Below the pieces are notes generated by a model, which was given only the letters and a program-made list of their open reading frames with translations, searched no databases and was not told the origin of the DNA. Shown piece by piece: positions 57,201 through 64,000 of a stretch of DNA of 64,000 bases (position 1 is its first letter; each line of letters begins with the position of its first letter). A program made the translations under genes and the position numbers. Source of the DNA: Beta vulgaris subsp. vulgaris (lineage: Eukaryota; Streptophyta; Magnoliopsida; Caryophyllales; Amaranthaceae); the NCBI RefSeq assembly GCF_026745355.1, contig NC_079204.1, positions 54,752,633-54,816,632 of the forward strand. Direction: 5' to 3'.

Positions 57201-60200
57201 GGTTCTCCTATAATTAAGGTGGTTGAGGGTCCATCACCTTCAACTAGGCAGCTTATCATGGATCTTCCTCATAGTTTGATGACTGATGAGGAAATAGATG
57301 CTCTTGGTGTTCCTGTGAGTTTCATTTATCTTATGTTTTTATTTTTTTTACTCTTGAACTCTAAGTGAAGACTGTTGACCTCTAACTGAAATAATGTCAG
57401 TTCTAGCTGAAGAGCAAATAAGAGTAACTTAAAAGTAAAGAAGTGTAACTTAGAAATAAAGAAGTCTAACTGAAACTATGTAACTGAAGAGCTAACAAGT
57501 CTAACTGAAAATTATATTAGTCTAACTGAAGAGTTAATAAGTCTAACTGAAAATTATATTAGTCTAACTGAAAACTTAATAAGTCTAACTTATAAGTAAA
57601 TAAGTCTAGCTGAGAAGTAAATAAGTCTAACTGAAAATTAAAGAAGTCTAACTGAAGCACAATCTATATAAGCTGAAATGCAAACAAGTCTAACTGAAGC
57701 ACTATATAGACTATCTGAAACACAAAGAAGTCTAACTGAAGCACTATATAGAGTACCTTAAAAATAATCTAGGCTATTGTTTCAGTTGATGGTGGTCTGC
57801 TTTTAGTTAATGTTGGTATTCTTTCAGTTGATCTTTGTATTTTTTCAGTTGATGTGAAACTATTAACTGAAGAGTTAACAAGTCTAACTGAAAATTATAT
57901 TAGTCTAACTGAAGAGTTAATAAGTCTAACTGAAAATTATATTAGTCTAACTGAAAACTTAATAAGTCTAACTTAGAAGTAAATAAGTCTAGCTGAGAAG
58001 TAAATAAGTCTAACTGAAAATTAAAGAAGTGTAACTGAAGAGTACATAAGTCTAACTGAAAACTAAAAAAGTCTAACTGAAGAGTACATAAGTCTAACTG
58101 AAGAGTACATAAGTCTAACTGAAAAGTAAATAAGTCTAATGAAAACTAAATAAGTCTATCTGGAAACTAAATTAGTGTAACTGAAAACTAAATAAGTTTA
58201 TTTATATTTCATTTAAGTTTTCATTTGATAGTTTGATTCTTTCAGATGGTCCTTATATTTCTGTTTATGTTGTTTCTGTGTCATCATCATATTGATTTGT
58301 TTGTTTATTCTATTTTGCTCTTTTAATTGAAGGAATATGTGAAGAACATGCACAAGTTGAAGAGGAATGCGCTTGCATTCTGTCAAGTTAATTTGGAGAT
58401 TGCCCAGAATATTCGTGAGGAAGGCGAGAAGCTGTCTCAAGACAGTATTTCTCTGGATGATAGTGAAGTATTTAACCCAGATTTTCTGAGTCAAATTGAC
58501 GACATATGCAAGCGTCATTTGGAAGCGAAAGACAGTGCAAACAAAGTTGATCCTACAATTTCACTATTGGTGAAGCGGCCTGTTGAATTGGAGATTGGAA
58601 GAATTGAAAATGTTCCTGATTTGGATTCTGGTGTTCATGGAGTTGATTTGAAAGAAGGAAGTAAGTTCCTTTCATTATATTATTTTCATGTTGTAGTTTT
58701 GTAATCTGGTTGGAATAAAAATTTTAGACTCTAAGTGAAAGAAATGTTTAACTGAAGAAGTGAAATAGCTAACTTTGGAACTCTAACGGAAAGAATAAAA
58801 TGACCAACTGAAAACTTTGACAGTCTAACTGAAATAATATGAGCACCAGCTGAAAATGAGATGAATACTAAATGAATTTTTTCAGTTTATGTGTATTTAG
58901 CTGTTTTGTTATGTTTTGAATGAAGATGATGAAAAGAAGGAGAGGAGGATGAGAAGAAGATGAATGCTGATGATGATCAGCATAAAGAAGATGATGATGA
59001 TGATGATGATGATGGTGATGATAAGGATCACCAGAATCATAATGAGAGAAAGGATGATGATGCTGATGATAATGGTGATCCTGGTCTTCAAGGAGATGAA
59101 GACAAAGGAGTAGATAAGGATGCTGATCTTCATGTAGATGAAGACAAAGGAGGAGATAATGGTGATCCTGGTCTTCAAGGAGATGAAGACAAAGTAGGAG
59201 ATAAGGATGCTGGTCTTCATGGAGATGGAGAGGAAGGTAATATTCTAACTGAAATAATATTAATACTAGCTGAATATCATATAAATACCAAATGAAACTT
59301 TTTGTATTTGTTTTTATTTAATCTGGTGGAAAAATAGTTTTAGTTTGTCAATGAATTTATTCATTTCTTTTGTTTTTGAATGAAGATAATGAGAAAGAAC
59401 CGAAGGAAGATGGTAAGAAGAAGACTGGCAATGCTGATGATGATTGTGGTCTTCAAGGAGATAAAGAGGAAGGAAGAAATAAGGAGTTGGATGCTGGGGT
59501 TTATACAGAAGAGAGAAAGGAGGAAGTAAGTTTCTTTCATGTTATTCCTAATTGAAAGAATTCAATGACCAACTGAAAAATGTGATGCTCTAAAGGAAAT
59601 AATATCTTATAAATAACAACTGAAATACTGTTTTAGTTTAACTGAAAACTAATTAAGTCTAACTGAAAAGTATATCAACTGAAAACTAAATTAGTCTTAC
59701 TGAATCAGTCTAACTGAAGAGCAAATAAGTCTAACTGAAGAGTAAATACGTCTAACTGAAGAGGTAATAAGTCTAACTGAAAACTAAATAAGTCTAACTG
59801 AAAACTAAGTTAGTCTAACTGAAGAGTAAGTAAGTCTAACTGAAAACTAAATAAGTCTAACTGAAAAGTATATCAACTGAAAACTAAATTAGTCTAACTG
59901 AATCAGTCTAACTGAAGAGCAAATAAGTCTAACTGAAGAGTAGATACGTCTAACTGAAATCTAAATAAGTCTAACTGAAAACTAAGTTAGTCTAACTGAA
60001 GAGTAAGTAAGTCTAACTGAAGAGAAAATAAGTCTAACTGAAGTGTAAATAAGCCTAACTGAAGGTTAATAAGTCTAACTGAAAACTAAATTACTCTATC
60101 TGAACACTTAATAAGTCTAACTTAATCAGTGTAACTGAATAGTAAATAAGTCTAACGGAAGATAAAACAAGTCTAACTGAAGTATTATAAAGACTAGTTG

Positions 60201-63200
60201 AAAAAATAAACAAGTCTAACTGAAGGACTATAAAGACTACCTGAACAATAAACAAGTCAAACTGAAAGAATATTCAGACCAACTGAAAATTTTGATACTC
60301 TAACTTTTTATATTTTTTTTTTTTTTTTTGTTTTTGAATTAAGATTTTGAGAAAGAACAACCAAAGGAAGCTGATAGGAAGAGGAGGAATGCTGATGATG
60401 ATCAAGTCAAAGGGGCTAAGGATAAGGATAAGTGTAAAATTTCTACACACGTCCCTACTCGCACCGCTGCTGGTATTGATATTGTTGATCTTCGTACTCC
60501 AACTCCTCCTCCTCCTCCTCCTCCTCCTCCTGTTGTTGAAGCAGTTGAGAATGTATATAGCAGAAAGTCTTGGAGAGTTGATTCTTCTGCTAAAAAGAAA
60601 AACATTGCTGATTTCGATGCCCCTTCATTCCAACTATTAACTCCTAGTCCTGTTGTTGAGGATCTTCCATACAGTGAAGAGAGTGGTGAGGGTGTTGGAA
60701 GTTCAATTCCAATCATCACTCCAGTAAATGTAAAATATCCTCGAGTAAGTATAGTTTTAGTTTCTGTTTTTTTATTTTTCTGTTTTAGTTAGTGTATGTT
60801 TCTTGTCATTTAGTATATGTTTTATTTCAGTTAGTGTATGTTTGTTTGTTGTGAGTTAGTATCAGTTTATGTTTGAGTTAGTGTAAGTTTCATGTCAGTT
60901 AGTGTTTCTTTTTTGTCAGTTAGTATTATGTTATGTTTCAGTTAGTGTATCATTCTTGTCAGTTAGTAATTGTTTAATTTTCATTTGGTTTATGTTTCTT
61001 GTCATTTAGTATCTGTTTTATTTTCAGTTAGTGTATGTTTATCTTTCAGTTAGTATATCTGTCATGCTTTTTTAATATTTTAATTGAATGCAGTGTGATG
61101 GCTCTTATTCTGATCAATCATCATACAAATCCTACAAACCTCAGAAACAAGTAAAGTCAGAAATCCCTTCAACACCTGAATTATTGAAGGGGTGGGACTA
61201 TGACCCTTCTTCAGAGAAAGTTGGGAAAGTTGTGAGGGTTAAGGAACCAGGTGATGATTATGACGATGAAGGTTTGGAGGACCTGATTGATAGGATTGCT
61301 GATCATGGAGTTGAATCATCATCTGACAAGGCTAAAAAAGAAGAGTATGATAATGAAGCTGGTGTTGTTTCATCTTCTACGCCTGGTTTGCATGCTGTTC
61401 CTGTCAACAACCATGGCATAATATTATGTCGAAGTTTGCAGCATTATAATAGATATTTGAGTGATTTGTCTCCTGACCAGAGGTTGCTGGTTGATTATCT
61501 ATTTTACAATGAGTATGAAGATGTTGCATATATGTCATTGGATACAGATTCTGAGGAAGTGAAGATGAAAAATGACATTATGCAAAGTGAACTTACAAGT
61601 GATCTCATTGTGGATTTTGATAATCCTCATAGCAACTATGCGGTTCAGCTGTACAAATTCGACTTAATTAGCATGCCTCGTCAAGGTTGGCTGACAAGTG
61701 GAGTTATTGACGGATGCGCTTTCATGTTCAATAGGCAAGAAGAGGAATCACCTTCTGCAACAAGGAGATTTTGGTTTAATATTATGCCTTTTGTAAGTGT
61801 TGTTATTGCTTAGTTTTATATGTTTGTTTTCATTTGGTCATATTATTTTGTCAGTTAGTCATCTTCTGTTTTTCAGTTTGTATGTTATGTTTTTCAGTTG
61901 GTCATATTATGTTTTCAGTCTAATAAAAAGTAAATAAGTGTAACTGAAAACTTAATAAGTCTAGCTGAATAATAAATAAGTGTAACTGAAAAATAAAGAA
62001 GTCTAACTGAAAACTAAATGAGTCTAACTTAAAAGTAAATTACTCTAACTGAGAAGTAAATAAGTCTAACTGAAAGCTTAATGAGTCTAACTGAAAACTT
62101 AATGAGTCTAACTGAAAACTTAATGAGTCTCAACTGAAACTTAATGAGTCTTACTGAAAACTTAATAAGTCTAACTGAAAACTAAATGAGTCTAACTGAA
62201 AAGTAAATTTGTCTAACTGAGAAGTAAATAAGTCTCACTGAAAACTTAATGAGTCTCACTGAGAACTTAATGAGTCTAACTGAAAACTTAATGAGTCTAA
62301 CTGAAAACTAAATAAGTCTAACTGAAAATTAAATTTGTCTAACTGAGAACTTAATGAGTCTAACTGAAAACTTAATGAGTCTAACTGAAAACTTAATAAG
62401 TCTAACTGAAAAGTAAATAAATCTAACTGACATTTTAAAAAGTCTAACTGAAAACTAAACTTAATGTTTCAGTTTGTCATAATATCTATTTTCTTTTGTT
62501 GTAGAACTATATCAATTGGTTGTGTGCTGAGAAGGTAAAAAAGGTTCAGTTTGAGAGTGAGATTGCTGAAAATGAGATTATTTTGAAGAACCTGGAGGGC
62601 ACTAGGCAGTATGATCAGAAGTTTAAGGAATGGGAAGAAAACAAGAAAAAGCTTATTACAAAAGATGATGATTTATTCTACAAGAAATGTAAGGAAGCTA
62701 TTTCTTCATGGGTGAAATCATTTCCACGCAATGATATTCGAGAAGCTGAACTGGTTAGTTGTATTATTGTTAACTATTTTTTTTTTGTTCAGTTAGTGTA
62801 ATTTTCTCTTTCAGTTAGTGTATGTTACTTGTCAGTTAGTCCTAGTTTATGTTTTCAGTTAGTGTATGTTTTTAGTTCAGCTAGTGTTTTTAGTATTTCA
62901 TTTCGTTTTTTGTTCTCTGTCAGGTAGACTTATTGCTTTTGCATCTTATGTTTATCTTCCAGATTTTTGTTCCTGTTCACAAGGATGATCATTATACTGT
63001 CTTGGTGCTGAACAAGAAAGCAAAAAGGATTGAAAATATTGACAATCGTACAGACATGAAGGACATTGATAGATATAAGCATGAGGAATTTAACGGTCTT
63101 ACATACTTTGTAAGTACCTTTTTATGAGCATTTGTATTTTTTTTTTGTTCCATTTTATTACTTGTTTTTTAATTGTTGTTTTTTTTTTTGATCTTCAAAT

Positions 63201-64000
63201 GCAGTGTCGTGCTTTTGATTCTTTTATGCAAGAGACTATGAGTGTCGTGATTTTGATCGTCTCCACCATTGGCAAACATCAACTCTTTACTTCCCTTGGA
63301 GAAGCAAGGACAACAATTTTGATTGTGGTGTCTATGCAATCAAAACCATGGAGCTGTATGACGGTCATAATACTAACCATGCTGCACTTGTTGACCTGAA
63401 AAGGGTATGATTACTTTATTTTGCTTGTTACATTTCTGTTTTTGAAAGTTTTTTAATAGAAAAAGGTATGATAGCAGTTAGTGAAGGACTTGAAAGACTA
63501 GCTGAAAAACAAAGATGTCTAACTGAAGCACTATAAAGACTAGCTGAGAAATAATGAAGTCTAACTGAAGCACTGTAAAGACTAGCTTAGAAATAAACAA
63601 GTCTAACTGAAACATAATAAATACTAGCTGAAAAACAATCAAGTCTAACTGAAACACAATCATTACTAGCTGAAAGCATTATAAGGACTACCTGAAAAAC
63701 AATGAAGCACTATAAAGACTAGTTGATGTTGTTGTTTATTTTCAGTTAGTTTTATTTTGTAATTGTTACATTTTTGAACCTTTTTTAATAGTTTTGATTT
63801 TTTTTTTTTTTTTAGGCAGCCACCAAAAACCTTGAGCGGTGTAGGCTTGCTGTTCGTCTTGTGGACCATCCTTTAAACAAACTGAGAGAGAAAGTGAAGC
63901 ATGACTGTTATGTTTGGTCTGCAAAGAAACCTGAACTGATGGCAAGACAGAAGATAAGGAAGGATAAAGAGGCTGTCCTAGATAAATTAGCATTTAATCG
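54270..64000 (+). CDS. Ulp1/C48-like protein gene, at least 13 exons, runs off the window
   Basis: Inferred exons: 54270-54301, 54382-54482, 56088-56195, 56283-57314, 58333-58660, 58926-59236, 59386-59525, 60344-60744, 61094-61792, 62505-62753, 62924-63109, 63205-63404 and 63816 onward. The N-terminus is Lys-rich (PKSKKVK, KKKRE; nuclear-targeting-like). A conserved N-terminal plant domain follows in 56283-57314, then acidic, Asp-rich exons and a nine-proline run near 60500. The peptidase part shows HYTVLVLN (His), IENIDN (Asp) and FDCGVYAIK (Cys). One-base shifts are needed in 56283-57314 (near 56980), 58926-59236, between the third and eighth exons and in 63205-63404 (near 63237). Exons from 60344 on otherwise join in phase. 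It looks like a SUMO-protease-fold protein of the repetitive plant type; active or decayed is undecided. Confidence 0.7.
54600..54790 (+). repeat. Minisatellite block, TTCAGTTGAT orientation (intron 2)
   Basis: About eight copies of TTTCAGTTGAT with variable spacers, the reverse complement of the core that follows from 54795. Confidence 0.75.
54795..55975 (+). repeat. AAGTCTAACTGAA minisatellite, intron 2
   Basis: Dozens of copies of a 21-22 bp unit with the constant core AAGTCTAACTGAA and variable tail (GAGTAAAT, AACTAAAT, CACTTAAT). From about 55200 longer composite units appear (CTGAAGCACTATATAGACTA). The minus-strand open frames here are only translations of the repeat. Confidence 0.92.
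57365..58205 (+). repeat. AAGTCTAACTGAA minisatellite, intron 4
   Basis: Same core and orientation as intron 2, with an inverted TTCAGTTGAT block near 57780-57855. Contains a 206-bp segment shared with intron 2 and an internal 166-bp duplication. Confidence 0.9.
59620..60300 (+). repeat. AAGTCTAACTGAA minisatellite, intron 7
   Basis: About thirty copies of the same 21-22 bp unit, with higher-order repetition: a block around 59680-59760 recurs around 59880-59960. Confidence 0.9.
60780..61075 (+). repeat. Minisatellite, TCAGTTAGTGTATG orientation (intron 8)
   Basis: Repeats of TTTCAGTTAGTGTATGTTT, inverted relative to the AACTGAA arrays. No AACTGAA array in this intron. Confidence 0.8.
61830..62475 (+). 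repeat. AAGTCTAACTGAA minisatellite, intron 9
   Basis: Unit mainly GAGTCTAACTGAAAACTTAAT, 21-22 bp, highly regular between about 62060 and 62420. Preceded by a few inverted TTCAGTTGGTCATAT motifs. Confidence 0.92.
62795..62900 (+). repeat. Short TTCAGTTAGTGTA block, intron 10
   Basis: Four to five copies of the inverted-orientation motif. Confidence 0.7.
63470..63745 (+). repeat. AAGTCTAACTGAA minisatellite, intron 12
   Basis: About twelve longer units of the type ACTAGCTGAAAAACAA plus GTCTAACTGAAGCAC, as in the right part of intron 2, ending in one inverted TTTCAGTTAG. Confidence 0.85.

Noticed and set aside
58909..59220. Minus-strand open frame, Ile-rich and membrane-like
   Set aside because: It is the antisense of the acidic GAT-repeat exon; reverse translation of Asp codons gives Ile/hydrophobic residues.

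Overview
The window is nuclear DNA of a flowering plant, most likely a eudicot. It holds LTR retrotransposons of the Athila and Copia lineages with plant tRNA-Asp and initiator tRNA-Met primer sites, Helitrons, hAT and Mutator-type miniature elements, CC-NBS-LRR resistance-type genes, and intron-rich genes with Ulp1/C48 peptidase domains. The style of the NLRs and Ulp1-like genes reminds me of Amaranthaceae (beet, spinach, quinoa), but that is an impression and not something the sequence proves.

Layout. (1) 1-17433: a head-to-tail array of three non-autonomous Athila-like (Ty3/gypsy) units that share LTRs (LTR-int-LTR-int-LTR-int-LTR). Each unit encodes only Gag plus an aspartic protease, with no reverse transcriptase or integrase. 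All three reading frames are broken by one-base indels. (2) 17434-25927: a graveyard of Copia and LINE fragments, a miniature LTR pair with almost no interior, a Mutator-type foldback element and a minus-strand Helitron. (3) 26083-38094: a CC-NBS-LRR gene followed on the same strand by exons that assemble into a Ulp1/C48 peptidase module. The introns between them carry a nearly intact young Copia element (29086-34100, perfect 5-bp target duplication) and a non-autonomous hAT element (34854-35970, perfect 8-bp target duplication). An NLR with a C-terminal Ulp1-like integrated domain is a real possibility here, but not proven. (4) 38095-49000: small MITEs, an NLR remnant lacking the front of its NB domain (40627-42640, plus strand), two Mutator-type MITEs with perfect 9-bp target duplications, and a nearly full CC-NBS-LRR gene on the minus strand (45958-48881). 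(5) 49000-54270: intergenic DNA with MITE-like remnants, a 137-bp tandem duplication and a second Helitron of the same family as the first. (6) 54270-64000: a second, different Ulp1-like gene with at least 13 exons, running off the window. Most of its introns are filled with a 21-22 bp minisatellite (core AAGTCTAACTGAA), with short inverted-orientation blocks.

Biologically this is an NLR cluster (three related CNLs within about 23 kb) being remodelled by transposons. The candidate 'new system' is either the NLR-Ulp1 arrangement or the minisatellite-loaded Ulp1-like gene. One caution applies throughout: single-base frameshifts occur in almost every coding region, including near-identical repeat copies, so part of the apparent pseudogenisation may be sequencing or assembly error.
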